The translations under genes and the position numbers were made by a program. The notes under the pieces are model-generated. The model was not told the DNA's origin, searched no databases, and was given only the letters and a program-made list of their open reading frames with translations. Below, in pieces: positions 35,903 to 49,924 of a stretch of DNA of 64,000 nucleotides. The stretch lies in contig OZ059900.1 of NCBI GenBank assembly GCA_964057225.1, positions 18,553,638 through 18,617,637 on the forward strand. The letters run 5' to 3'. Numbering within the stretch: the first letter of the stretch is position 1; each line of letters begins with the position of its first letter. The DNA is from Auanema rhodensis (Eukaryota; Nematoda; Chromadorea; Rhabditida; Rhabditidae).

Positions 35903-38900
35903 GGGCACGCCCCTTATGGCTAATATTGATTAAATCGATTTTTGTTCATATGAGTCGTCAAATGCAACGAATTTCAGCGTGTTACATACTAAAATGAAGC
36001 ATTTTACATGCTGAACACTAGAAAAATACAAAAACACAGTATTTCCCATGAGAAATATTTTATTATGCTGGAAAACCAGTTTTTGGAAATTTCGCTGTAA
36101 ACAAGGTTTTGACTTACGATTTCATGTGTTCAAACTCATGCAATGTCAATGAAACCTAGCTCAAAATTGTTTGTACAACGTCTAGTTCCACTTTCACGAC
36201 AAAAAAACAGGGGTTAGAAAATTAAGGAAATTAGCATATTCTGAGGGCACGCCCCTTATGGCTAATATTGATTAAATCGATTTTTGTTCATATGAGTCGT
36301 CAAATGCAACGAATTTCAGCGTGTTACATACTAAAATGAAGCATTTCACATGCTGAACACTAGAAAAATACAAAAACACAGTATTTCCCATGAGAAATAT
36401 TTTATTATGCTGGAAAACCAGTTTTTGGAAATTTCGCTGTAAACAAGGTTTTGACTTACGATTTCATGTGTTCAAACTCATGCAATGTCAATGAAACCTA
36501 GCTCAAAATTGTTCGTACAACGTCTAGTTCCACTTTCACGACAAAAAAACAGGGGTTAGAAAATTAAGGAAATTAGCATATTCTGAGGGCACGCCCCTTA
36601 TGGCTAATATTGATTAAATCGATTTTTGTTCATATGAGTCGTCAAATGCAACGAATTTCAGCGTGTTACATACTAAAATGAAGCATTTTACATGCTGAAC
36701 ACTAGAAGAATACAAAAACACAGTATTTCCCATGAGAAATATTTTATTATGCTGGAAAACCAGTTTTTGGAAATTTCGCTGTAAACAAGGTTTTGACTTA
36801 CGATTTCATGTGTTCAAACTCATGCAATGTCAATGAAACCTAGCTCAAAATTGTTCGTACAACGTCTAGTTCCACTTTCACGACAAAAAAACAGGGGTTA
36901 GAAAATTAAGGAAATTAGCATATTCTGAGGGCACGCCCCTTATGGCTAATATTGATTAAATCGATTTTTGTTCATATGAGTCGTCAAATGCAACGAATTT
37001 CAGCGTGTTACATACTAAAATGAAGCATTTTACATGCTGAACACTAGAAGAATACAAAAACACAGTATTTCCCATGAGAAATATTTTATTATGCTGGAAA
37101 ACCAGTTTTTGGAAATTTCGCTGTAAACAAGGTTTTGACTTACGATTTCATGTGTTCAAACTCATGCAATGTCAATGAAACCTAGCTCAAAATTGTTCGT
37201 ACAACGTCTAGTTCCACTTTCACGACAAAAAAACAGGGGTTAGAAAATTAAGGAAATTAGCATATTCTGAGGGCAAGCCCCTTATGGCTAATATTGATTA
37301 AATCGATTTTTGTTCATATGAGTCGTCAAATGCAACGAATTTCAGCGTGTTACATACTAAAATGAAGCATTTTACATGCTGAACACTAGAAAAATACAAA
37401 AACACAGTATTTCCCATGAGAAATATTTTATTATGCTGGAAAACCAGTTTTTGGAAATTTCGCTGTAAACAAGGTTTTGACTTACGATTTCATGTGTTCA
37501 AACTCATGCAATGTCAATGAAACCTAGCTCAAAATTGTTCGTACAACGTCTAGTTCCACTTTCACGACAAAAAAACAGGGGTTAGAAAATTAAGGAAATT
37601 AGCATATTCTGAGGGCACGCCCCTTATGGCTAATATTGATTAAATCGATTTTTGTTCATATGAGTCGTCAAATGCAACGAATTTCAGCGTGTTACATACT
37701 AAAATGAAGCATTTTACATGCTGAACACTAGAAGAATACAAAAACACAGTATTTCCCATGAGAAATATTTTATTATGCTGGAAAACCAGTTTTTGGAAAT
37801 TTCGCTGTAAACAAGGTTTTGACTTACGATTTCATGTGTTCAAACTCATGCAATGTCAATGAAACCTAGCTCAAAATTGTTCGTACAACGTCTAGTTCCA
37901 CTTTCACGACAAAAAAACAGGGGTTAGAAAATTAAGGAAATTAGCATATTCTGAGGGCAAGCCCCTTATGGCTAATATTGATTAAATCGATTTTTGTTCA
38001 TATGAGTCGTCAAATGCAACGAATTTCAGCGTGTTACATACTAAAATGAAGCATTTTACATGCTGAACACTAGAAAAATACAATAACACAGTATTTCCAA
38101 TGAGAAATATTTTATTATGCTGGAAAACCAGTTTTTGGAAATTTCGCTGTAAACAAGGTTTTGACTTACGATTTCATGTGTTCAAACTCATGCAATGTCA
38201 ATGAAACCTAGCTCAAAATTGTTCGTACAACGTCTAGTTCCACTTTCACGACAAAAAAACAGGGGTTAGAAAATTAAGGAAATTAGCATATTCTGAGGGC
38301 ACGCCCCTTATGGCTAATATTGATTAAATCGATTTTTGTTCATATGAGTCGTCAATTGCAACGAATTTCAGCGTGTTACATACTAAAATGAAGCATTTTA
38401 CATGCTGAACACTAGAAAAATACAAAAACACAGTATTTCCCATGAGAAATATTTTATTATGCTGGAAAACCAGTTTTTGGAAATTTCGCTGTAAACAAGG
38501 TTTTGACTTACGATTTCATGTGTTCAAACTCATGCAATGTCGATGAAACCTAGCTCAAAATTGTTCGTACAACGTCTAGTTCCACTTTCACGACAAAAAA
38601 ACAGGGGTTAGAAAATTAAGGAAATTAGCATATTCTGAGGGCACGCCCCTTATGGCTAATATTGATTAAATCGATTTTTGTTCATATGAGTCGTCAAATG
38701 CAACGAATTTCAGCGTGTTACATACTAAAATGAAGCATTTTACATGCTGAACACTAGAAAAATACAAAAACACAGTATTTCCCATGAGAAATATTTTATT
38801 ATGCTGGAAAACCAGTTTTTGGAAATTTCGCTGTAAACAAGGTTTTGACTTACGATTTCATGTGTTCAAACTCATGCAATGTCAATGAAACCTAGCTCAA

Positions 38901-39664
38901 AATTGTTCGTACAACGTCTAGTTCCACTTTCACGACAAAAAAACAGGGGTTAGAAAATTAAGGAAATTAGCATATTCTGAGGGCACGCCCCTTATGGCTA
39001 ATATTGATTAAATCGATTTTTGTTCATATGAGTCGTCAAATGCAACGAATTTCAGCGTGTTACATACTTAAATGAAGCATTTTACATGCTGAACACTAGA
39101 AAAATACAAAAACACAGTATTTCCTATGAGAAATATTTTATTATGCTGGAAAACCAGTTTTTGGAAATTTCGCTGTAAACAAGGTTTTGACTTACGATTT
39201 CATGTGTTCAAACTCATGCAATGTCAATGAAACCTAGCTCAAAATTGTTCGTACAACGTCTAGTTCCACTTTCACGACAAAAAAACAGGGGTTAGAAAAT
39301 TAAGGAAATTAGCATATTCTGAGGGCACGCCCCTTATGGCTAATATTGATTAAATCGATTTTTGTTCATATGAGTCGTCAAATGCAACGAATTTCAGCGT
39401 GTTACATACTAAAATGAAGCATTTTACATGCTGAACACTAGAAAAATACAAAAACACAGTATTTCCTATGAGAAATATTTTATTATGCTGGAAAACCAGT
39501 TTTTGGAAATTTCGCTGTAAACAAGGTTTTGACTTACGATTTCATGTGTTCAAACTCATGCAATGTCAATGAAACCTAGCTCAAAATTGTTCGTACAACG
39601 TCTAGTTCCACTTTCACGACAAAAAAACAGGGGTTAGAAAATTAAGGAAATTAGCATATTCTGA
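35903..39664. repeat. Eleven-monomer unit, copy 2 (m106-m116), 3762 bp
   Basis: Order: TTGTTTG; TTTCAC; AGAAG; AGAAG; GGCAAGC; AGAAG; GGCAAGC with TTTCCAATG; CAATTGC with GTCGATG; consensus; ACTTAAATG with TTTCCTATG; TTTCCTATG. The next 3762 bp repeat this order exactly. One private change distinguishes this copy: CAATAAC (offset 130) in its seventh monomer at 37955. Confidence 0.92.
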
Positions 39665-42600
39665 GGGCACGCCCCTTATGGCTAATATTGATTAAATCGA
39701 TTTTTGTTCATATGAGTCGTCAAATGCAACGAATTTCAGCGTGTTACATACTAAAATGAAGCATTTTACATGCTGAACACTAGAAAAATACAAAAACACA
39801 GTATTTCCCATGAGAAATATTTTATTATGCTGGAAAACCAGTTTTTGGAAATTTCGCTGTAAACAAGGTTTTGACTTACGATTTCATGTGTTCAAACTCA
39901 TGCAATGTCAATGAAACCTAGCTCAAAATTGTTTGTACAACGTCTAGTTCCACTTTCACGACAAAAAAACAGGGGTTAGAAAATTAAGGAAATTAGCATA
40001 TTCTGAGGGCACGCCCCTTATGGCTAATATTGATTAAATCGATTTTTGTTCATATGAGTCGTCAAATGCAACGAATTTCAGCGTGTTACATACTAAAATG
40101 AAGCATTTCACATGCTGAACACTAGAAAAATACAAAAACACAGTATTTCCCATGAGAAATATTTTATTATGCTGGAAAACCAGTTTTTGGAAATTTCGCT
40201 GTAAACAAGGTTTTGACTTACGATTTCATGTGTTCAAACTCATGCAATGTCAATGAAACCTAGCTCAAAATTGTTCGTACAACGTCTAGTTCCACTTTCA
40301 CGACAAAAAAACAGGGGTTAGAAAATTAAGGAAATTAGCATATTCTGAGGGCACGCCCCTTATGGCTAATATTGATTAAATCGATTTTTGTTCATATGAG
40401 TCGTCAAATGCAACGAATTTCAGCGTGTTACATACTAAAATGAAGCATTTTACATGCTGAACACTAGAAGAATACAAAAACACAGTATTTCCCATGAGAA
40501 ATATTTTATTATGCTGGAAAACCAGTTTTTGGAAATTTCGCTGTAAACAAGGTTTTGACTTACGATTTCATGTGTTCAAACTCATGCAATGTCAATGAAA
40601 CCTAGCTCAAAATTGTTCGTACAACGTCTAGTTCCACTTTCACGACAAAAAAACAGGGGTTAGAAAATTAAGGAAATTAGCATATTCTGAGGGCACGCCC
40701 CTTATGGCTAATATTGATTAAATCGATTTTTGTTCATATGAGTCGTCAAATGCAACGAATTTCAGCGTGTTACATACTAAAATGAAGCATTTTACATGCT
40801 GAACACTAGAAGAATACAAAAACACAGTATTTCCCATGAGAAATATTTTATTATGCTGGAAAACCAGTTTTTGGAAATTTCGCTGTAAACAAGGTTTTGA
40901 CTTACGATTTCATGTGTTCAAACTCATGCAATGTCAATGAAACCTAGCTCAAAATTGTTCGTACAACGTCTAGTTCCACTTTCACGACAAAAAAACAGGG
41001 GTTAGAAAATTAAGGAAATTAGCATATTCTGAGGGCAAGCCCCTTATGGCTAATATTGATTAAATCGATTTTTGTTCATATGAGTCGTCAAATGCAACGA
41101 ATTTCAGCGTGTTACATACTAAAATGAAGCATTTTACATGCTGAACACTAGAAAAATACAAAAACACAGTATTTCCCATGAGAAATATTTTATTATGCTG
41201 GAAAACCAGTTTTTGGAAATTTCGCTGTAAACAAGGTTTTGACTTACGATTTCATGTGTTCAAACTCATGCAATGTCAATGAAACCTAGCTCAAAATTGT
41301 TCGTACAACGTCTAGTTCCACTTTCACGACAAAAAAACAGGGGTTAGAAAATTAAGGAAATTAGCATATTCTGAGGGCACGCCCCTTATGGCTAATATTG
41401 ATTAAATCGATTTTTGTTCATATGAGTCGTCAAATGCAACGAATTTCAGCGTGTTACATACTAAAATGAAGCATTTTACATGCTGAACACTAGAAGAATA
41501 CAAAAACACAGTATTTCCCATGAGAAATATTTTATTATGCTGGAAAACCAGTTTTTGGAAATTTCGCTGTAAACAAGGTTTTGACTTACGATTTCATGTG
41601 TTCAAACTCATGCAATGTCAATGAAACCTAGCTCAAAATTGTTCGTACAACGTCTAGTTCCACTTTCACGACAAAAAAACAGGGGTTAGAAAATTAAGGA
41701 AATTAGCATATTCTGAGGGCAAGCCCCTTATGGCTAATATTGATTAAATCGATTTTTGTTCATATGAGTCGTCAAATGCAACGAATTTCAGCGTGTTACA
41801 TACTAAAATGAAGCATTTTACATGCTGAACACTAGAAAAATACAAAAACACAGTATTTCCAATGAGAAATATTTTATTATGCTGGAAAACCAGTTTTTGG
41901 AAATTTCGCTGTAAACAAGGTTTTGACTTACGATTTCATGTGTTCAAACTCATGCAATGTCAATGAAACCTAGCTCAAAATTGTTCGTACAACGTCTAGT
42001 TCCACTTTCACGACAAAAAAACAGGGGTTAGAAAATTAAGGAAATTAGCATATTCTGAGGGCACGCCCCTTATGGCTAATATTGATTAAATCGATTTTTG
42101 TTCATATGAGTCGTCAATTGCAACGAATTTCAGCGTGTTACATACTAAAATGAAGCATTTTACATGCTGAACACTAGAAAAATACAAAAACACAGTATTT
42201 CCCATGAGAAATATTTTATTATGCTGGAAAACCAGTTTTTGGAAATTTCGCTGTAAACAAGGTTTTGACTTACGATTTCATGTGTTCAAACTCATGCAAT
42301 GTCGATGAAACCTAGCTCAAAATTGTTCGTACAACGTCTAGTTCCACTTTCACGACAAAAAAACAGGGGTTAGAAAATTAAGGAAATTAGCATATTCTGA
42401 GGGCACGCCCCTTATGGCTAATATTGATTAAATCGATTTTTGTTCATATGAGTCGTCAAATGCAACGAATTTCAGCGTGTTACATACTAAAATGAAGCAT
42501 TTTACATGCTGAACACTAGAAAAATACAAAAACACAGTATTTCCCATGAGAAATATTTTATTATGCTGGAAAACCAGTTTTTGGAAATTTCGCTGTAAAC

Positions 42601-43426
42601 AAGGTTTTGACTTACGATTTCATGTGTTCAAACTCATGCAATGTCAATGAAACCTAGCTCAAAATTGTTCGTACAACGTCTAGTTCCACTTTCACGACAA
42701 AAAAACAGGGGTTAGAAAATTAAGGAAATTAGCATATTCTGAGGGCACGCCCCTTATGGCTAATATTGATTAAATCGATTTTTGTTCATATGAGTCGTCA
42801 AATGCAACGAATTTCAGCGTGTTACATACTTAAATGAAGCATTTTACATGCTGAACACTAGAAAAATACAAAAACACAGTATTTCCTATGAGAAATATTT
42901 TATTATGCTGGAAAACCAGTTTTTGGAAATTTCGCTGTAAACAAGGTTTTGACTTACGATTTCATGTGTTCAAACTCATGCAATGTCAATGAAACCTAGC
43001 TCAAAATTGTTCGTACAACGTCTAGTTCCACTTTCACGACAAAAAAACAGGGGTTAGAAAATTAAGGAAATTAGCATATTCTGAGGGCACGCCCCTTATG
43101 GCTAATATTGATTAAATCGATTTTTGTTCATATGAGTCGTCAAATGCAACGAATTTCAGCGTGTTACATACTAAAATGAAGCATTTTACATGCTGAACAC
43201 TAGAAAAATACAAAAACACAGTATTTCCTATGAGAAATATTTTATTATGCTGGAAAACCAGTTTTTGGAAATTTCGCTGTAAACAAGGTTTTGACTTACG
43301 ATTTCATGTGTTCAAACTCATGCAATGTCAATGAAACCTAGCTCAAAATTGTTCGTACAACGTCTAGTTCCACTTTCACGACAAAAAAACAGGGGTTAGA
43401 AAATTAAGGAAATTAGCATATTCTGA
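39665..43426. repeat. Eleven-monomer unit, copy 3 (m117-m127), 3762 bp
   Basis: Direct tandem repeat of 35903-39664. All rare marks agree: TTTCCAATG (41717), CAATTGC with GTCGATG (42059) and ACTTAAATG (42743). The only difference I saw is the absence of CAATAAC. This pair is the clearest higher-order repeat in the window. Confidence 0.92.
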
Positions 43427-43768
43427 GGGCACGCCCCTTATGGCTAATATTGATTAAATCGATTTTTGTTCATATGAGTCGTCAAATGCAACCAATTTCA
43501 GCGTGTTACATACTAAAATGAAGCATTTTACATGCTGAACACTAGAAAAATACGAAAACACAGTATTTCCCATGAGAAATATTTTATTATGCTGGAAAAC
43601 CAGTTTTTGGAAATTTCGCTGTAAACAAGGTTTTGACTTACGATTTCATGTGTTCAAACTCATGCAATGTCAATGAAACCTAGCTCAAAATTGTTCGTAC
43701 AACGTCTAGTTCCACTTTCACGACAAAAAAACAGGGGTTAGAAAATTAAGGAAATTAGCATATTCTGA
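43427..43768. repeat. Monomer with AACCAA and TACGAAA (m128)
   Basis: Second copy of the haplotype at 34193, again directly right of an 11-monomer unit. The 9234 bp spacing equals 27 monomers. Confidence 0.85.
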
Positions 43769-45820
43769 GGGCACGCCCCTTATGGCTAATATTGATTAAA
43801 TCGATTTTTGTTCATATGAGTCGTCAAATGCAACGAATTTCAGCGTGTTACATACTAAAATGAAGCATTTTACATGCTGAACACTAGAAAAATACAAAAA
43901 CACAGTATTTCCCATGAGAAATATTTTATTATGCTGGAAAACCAGTTTTTGGAAATTTCGCTGTAAACAAGGTTTTGACTTACGATTTCATGTGTTCAAA
44001 CTCATGCAATGTCAATGAAACCTAGCTCAAAATTGTTCGTACAACGTCTAGTTCCACTTTCACGACAAAAAAACAGGGGTTAGAAAATTAAGGAAATTAG
44101 CATATTCTGAGGGCACGCCCCTTATGGCTAATATTGATTAAATCGATTTTTGTTCATATGAGTCGTCAAATGCAACGAATTTCAGCGTGTTACATACTAA
44201 AATGAAGCATTTTACATGCTGAACACTAGAAGAATACAAAAACACAGTATTTCCCATGAGAAATATTTTATTATGCTGGAAAACCAGTTTTTGGAAATTT
44301 CGCTGTAAACAAGGTTTTGACTTACGATTTCATGTGTTCAAACTCATGCAATGTCAATGAAACCTAGCTCAAAATTGTTCGTACAACGTCTAGTTCCACT
44401 TTCACGACAAAAAAACAGGGGTTAGAAAATTAAGGAAATTAGCATATTCTGAGGGCACGCCCCTTATGGCTAATATTGATTAAATCGATTTTTGTTCATA
44501 TGAGTCGTCAAATGCAACGAATTTCAGCGTGTTACATACTAAAATGAAGCATTTTACATGCTGAACACTAGAAAAATACAAAAACACAGTATTTCCCATG
44601 AGAAATATTTTATTATGCTGGAAAACCAGTTTTTGGAAATTTCGCTGTAAACAAGGTTTTGACTTACGATTTCATGTGTTCAAACTCATGCAATGTCAAT
44701 GAAACCTAGCTCAAAATTGTTCGTACAACGTCTAGTTCCACTTTCACGACAAAAAAACAGGGGTTAGAAAATTAAGGAAATTAGCATATTCTGAGGGCAC
44801 GCCCCTTATGGCTAATATTGATTAAATCGATTTTTGTTCATATGAGTCGTCAAATGCAACGAATTTCAGCGTGTTACATACTAAAATGAAGCATTTTACA
44901 TGCTGAACACTAGAAAAATACAAAAACACAGTATTTCCCATGAGAAATATTTTATTATGCTGGAAAACCAGTTTTTGGAAATTTCGCTGTAAACAAGGTT
45001 TTGACTTACGATTTCATGTGTTCAAACTCATGCAATGTCAATGAAACCTAGCTCAAAATTGTTCGTACAACGTCTAGTTCCACTTTCACGACAAAAAAAC
45101 AGGGGTTAGAAAATTAAGGAAATTAGCATATTCTGAGGGCACGCCCCTTATGGCTAATATTGATTAAATCGATTTTTGTTCATATGAGTCGTCAAATGCA
45201 ACGAATTTCAGCGTGTTACATACTAAAATGAAGCATTTTACATGCTGAACACTAGAAAAATACAAAAACACAGTATTTCCCATGAGAAATATTTTATTAT
45301 GCTGGAAAACCAGTTTTTGGAAATTTCGCTGTACACAAGGTTTTGACTTACGATTTCATGTGTTCAAACTCATGCAATGTCAATGAAACCTAGCTCAAAA
45401 TTGTTCGTACAACGTCTAGTTCCACTTTCACGACAAAAAAACAGGGGTTAGAAAATTAAGGAAATTAGCATATTCTGAGGGCACGCCCCTTATGGCTAAT
45501 ATTGATTAAATCGATTTTTGTTCATATGAGTCGTCAAATGCAACGAATTTCAGCGTGTTACATACTAAAATGAAGCATTTTACATGCTGAAAACTAGAAG
45601 AATACAAAAACACAGTATTTCCCATGAGAAATATTTTATTATGCTGGAAAACCAGTTTTTGGAAATTTCGCTGTAAACAAGGTTTTGACTTACGATTTCA
45701 TGTGTTCAAACTCATGCAATGTCAATGAAACCTAGCTCAAAATTGTTCGTACAACGTCTAGTTCCACTTTCACGACAAAAAAACAGGGGTTAGAAAATTA
45801 AGGAAATTAGCATATTCTGA
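43769..45820. repeat. Mostly consensus stretch (m129-m134)
   Basis: Consensus copies with AGAAGAATA at 44111, GTACACAAGG (offset 198 A to C) at 45137, and GAAAACTAG (offset 114) with AGAAGAATA at 45479. GTACACAAGG recurs only at 50951, 17 monomers on, followed there too by an AGAAGAATA monomer. Confidence 0.8.
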
Positions 45821-47872
45821 GGGCACGCCCCTTATGGCTAATATTGATTAAATCGATTTTTGTTCATATGAGTCGTCAAATGCAACGAATTTCAGCGTGT
45901 TACATACTAAAATGAAGCATTTTACATGCTGAACACTAGAAGAATACAAAAACACAGTATTTCCCATGAGAAATATTTTATTATGCTGGAAAACCAGTTT
46001 TTGGAAATTTCGCTGTAAACAAGGTTTTGACTTACGATTTCATGTGTTCAAACTCATGCAATGTCAATGAAACCTAGCTCAAAATTGTTCGTACAACGTC
46101 TAGTTCCACTTTCACGACAAAAAAACAGGGGTTAGAAAATTAAGGAAATTTGCATATTCTGAGGGCACGCCCCTTATGGCTAATATTGATTAAATCGATT
46201 TTTGTTCATATGAGTCGTCAAATGCAACGAATTTCAGCGTGTTACATACTAAAATGAAGCATTTTACATGCTGAACACTAGATGAATACAAAAACACAGT
46301 ATTTCCCATGAGAAATATTTTATTATGCTGGAAAACCAGTTTTTGGAAATTTCGCTGTAAACAAGGTTTTGACTTACGATTTCATGTGTTCAAACTCATG
46401 CAATGTCAATGAAACCTAGCTCAAAATTGTTCGTACAACGTCTAGTTCCACTTTCACGACAAAAAAACAGGGATTAGAAAATTAAGGAAATTAGCATATT
46501 CTGAGGGCACGCCCCTTATGGCTAATATTGATTAAATCGATTTTTGTTCATATGAGTCGTCAAATGCAACGAATTTCAGCGTGTTACATACTAAAATAAA
46601 GCATTTTACATGCTGAACACTAGAAGAATACAAAAACACAGTATTTCCCATGAGAAATATTTTATTATGCTGGAAAACCAGTTTTTGGAAATTTCGCTGT
46701 AAACAAGGTTTTGACTTACGATTTCATGTGTTCAAACTCATGCAATGTCAATGAAACCTAGCTCAAAATTGTTCGTACAACGTCTAGTTCCACTTTCACG
46801 ACAAAAAAACAGGGGTTAGAAAATTAAGGAAATTAGCATATTCTGAGGGCACGCCCCTTATGGCTAATATTGATTAAATCGATTTTTGTTCATATGAGTC
46901 GTCAAATGCAACGAATTTCAGCGTGTTACATACTAAAATGAAGCATTTTACATGCTGAACACTAGAAGAATACAAAAACACAGTATTTCCCATGAGAAAT
47001 ATTTTATTATGCTGGAAAACCAGTTTTTGGAAATTTCGCTGTAAACAAGGTTTTGACTTACGATTTCATGTGTTCAAACTCATGCAATGTCAATGAAACC
47101 TAGCTCAAAATTGTTCGTACAACGTCTAGTTCCACTTTCACGACAAAAAAACAGGGGTTAGAAAATTAAGGAAATTAGCATATTCTGAGGGCACGCCCCT
47201 TATGGCTAATATTGATTAAATCGATTTTTGTTCATATGAGTCGTCAAATGCAACGAATTTCAGCGTGTTACATACTAAAATGAAGCATTTTACATGCTGA
47301 ACACTAGAAAAAAACAAAAACACAGTATTTCCCATGAGAAATATTTTATTATGCTGGAAAACCAGTTTTTGGAAATTTCGCTGTAAACAAGGTTTTGACT
47401 TACGATTTCATGTGTTCAAACTCATGCAATGTCAATGAAACCTAGCTCAAAATTGTTCGTACAACGTCTAGTTCCACTTTCACGACAAAAAAACAGGGGT
47501 TAGAAAATTAAGGAAATTAGCATATTCTGAGGGCACGCCCCTTATGGCTAATATTGATTAAATCGATTTTTGTTCATATGAGTCGTCAAATGCAACGAAT
47601 TTCAGCGTGTTACATACTAAAATGAAGCATTTTACATGCTGAACACTAGAAGAATACAAAAACACAGTATTTCCCATGAGAAATATTTTATTATGCTGGA
47701 AAACCAGTTTTTGGAAATTTCGCTGTAAACAAGGTTTTGACTTACGATTTCATGTGTTCAAACTCATGCAATGTCAATGAAACCTAGCTCAAAATTGTTC
47801 GTACAACGTCTAGTTCCACTTTCACGACAAAAAAACAGGGGTTAGAAAATTAAGGAAATTAGCATATTCTGA
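45821..47872. repeat. Six-monomer unit, left copy (m135-m140), 2052 bp
   Basis: Order: AGAAG with AAATTTGCA (offset 331); AGATGAATA with GGGATT; AAAATAAAG with AGAAG; AGAAG; AGAAAAAAAC; AGAAG. The first five recur in order at 47873-49582. The first three form the cassette that reappears, slightly changed, four more times to the right and without its first member at 14019. Confidence 0.88.
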
Positions 47873-49924
47873 GGGCACGCCCCTTATGGCTAATATTGAT
47901 TAAATCGATTTTTGTTCATATGAGTCGTCAAATGCAACGAATTTCAGCGTGTTACATACTAAAATGAAGCATTTTACATGCTGAACACTAGAAGAATACA
48001 AAAACACAGTATTTCCCATGAGAAATATTTTATTATGCTGGAAAACCAGTTTTTGGAAATTTCGCTGTAAACAAGGTTTTGACTTACGATTTCATGTGTT
48101 CAAACTCATGCAATGTCAATGAAACCTAGCTCAAAATTGTTCGTACAACGTCTAGTTCCACTTTCACGACAAAAAAACAGGGGTTAGAAAATTAAGGAAA
48201 TTTGCATATTCTGAGGGCACGCCCCTTATGGCTAATATTGATTAAATCGATTTTTGTTCATATGAGTCGTCAAATGCAACGAATTTCAGCGTGTTACATA
48301 CTAAAATGAAGCATTTTACATGCTGAACACTAGATGAATACAAAAACACAGTATTTCCCATGAGAAATATTTTATTATGCTGGAAAACCAGTTTTTGGAA
48401 ATTTCGCTGTAAACAAGGTTTTGACTTACGATTTCATGTGTTCAAACTCATGCAATGTCAATGAAACCTAGCTCAAAATTGTTCGTACAACGTCTAGTTC
48501 CACTTTCACGACAAAAAAACAGGGATTAGAAAATTAAGGAAATTAGCATATTCTGAGGGCACGCCCCTTATGGCTAATATTGATTAAATCGATTTTTGTT
48601 CATATGAGTCGTCAAATGCAACGAATTTCAGCGTGTTACATACTAAAATAAAGCATTTTACATGCTGAACACTAGAAGAATACAAAAACACAGTATTTCC
48701 CATGAGAAATATTTTATTATGCTGGAAAACCAGTTTTTGGAAATTTCGCTGTAAACAAGGTTTTGACTTACGATTTCATGTGTTCAAACTCATGCAATGT
48801 CAATGAAACCTAGCTCAAAATTGTTCGTACAACGTCTAGTTCCACTTTCACGACAAAAAAACAGGGGTTAGAAAATTAAGGAAATTAGCATATTCTGAGG
48901 GCACGCCCCTTATGGCTAATATTGATTAAATCGATTTTTGTTCATATGAGTCGTCAAATGCAACGAATTTCAGCGTGTTACATACTAAAATGAAGCATTT
49001 TACATGCTGAACACTAGAAGAATACAAAAACACAGTATTTCCCATGAGAAATATTTTATTATGCTGGAAAACCAGTTTTTGGAAATTTCGCTGTAAACAA
49101 GGTTTTGACTTACGATTTCATGTGTTCAAACTCATGCAATGTCAATGAAACCTAGCTCAAAATTGTTCGTACAACGTCTAGTTCCACTTTCACGACAAAA
49201 AAACAGGGGTTAGAAAATTAAGGAAATTAGCATATTCTGAGGGCACGCCCCTTATGGCTAATATTGATTAAATCGATTTTTGTTCATATGAGTCGTCAAA
49301 TGCAACGAATTTCAGCGTGTTACATACTAAAATGAAGCATTTTACATGCTGAACACTAGAAAAAAACAAAAACACAGTATTTCCCATGAGAAATATTTTA
49401 TTATGCTGGAAAACCAGTTTTTGGAAATTTCGCTGTAAACAAGGTTTTGACTTACGATTTCATGTGTTCAAACTCATGCAATGTCAATGAAACCTAGCTC
49501 AAAATTGTTCGTACAACGTCTAGTTCCACTTTCACGACAAAAAAACAGGGGTTAGAAAATTAAGGAAATTAGCATATTCTGAGGGCACGCCCCTTATGGC
49601 TAATATTGATTAAATCGATTTTTGTTCATATGAGTCGTCAAATGCAACGAATTTCAGCGTGTTACATACTAAAATGAAGCATTTTACATGCTGAACACTA
49701 GAAAAATACAAAAACACAGTATTTCCCATGAGAAATATTTTATTATGCTGGAAAACCAGTTTTTGGAAATTTCGCTGTAAACAAGGTTTTGACTTACGAT
49801 TTCATGTGTTCAAACTCATGCAATGTCAATGAAACCTAGCTCAAAATTGTTCGTACAACGTCTAGTTCCACTTTCACGACAAAAAAACAGGGGTTAGAAA
49901 ATTAAGGAAATTAGCATATTCTGA
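47873..49924. repeat. Six-monomer unit, right copy (m141-m146), 2052 bp
   Basis: Matches the left copy for five monomers, including AGATGAATA and AGAAAAAAAC. The sixth is consensus rather than AGAAGAATA. Confidence 0.88.
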
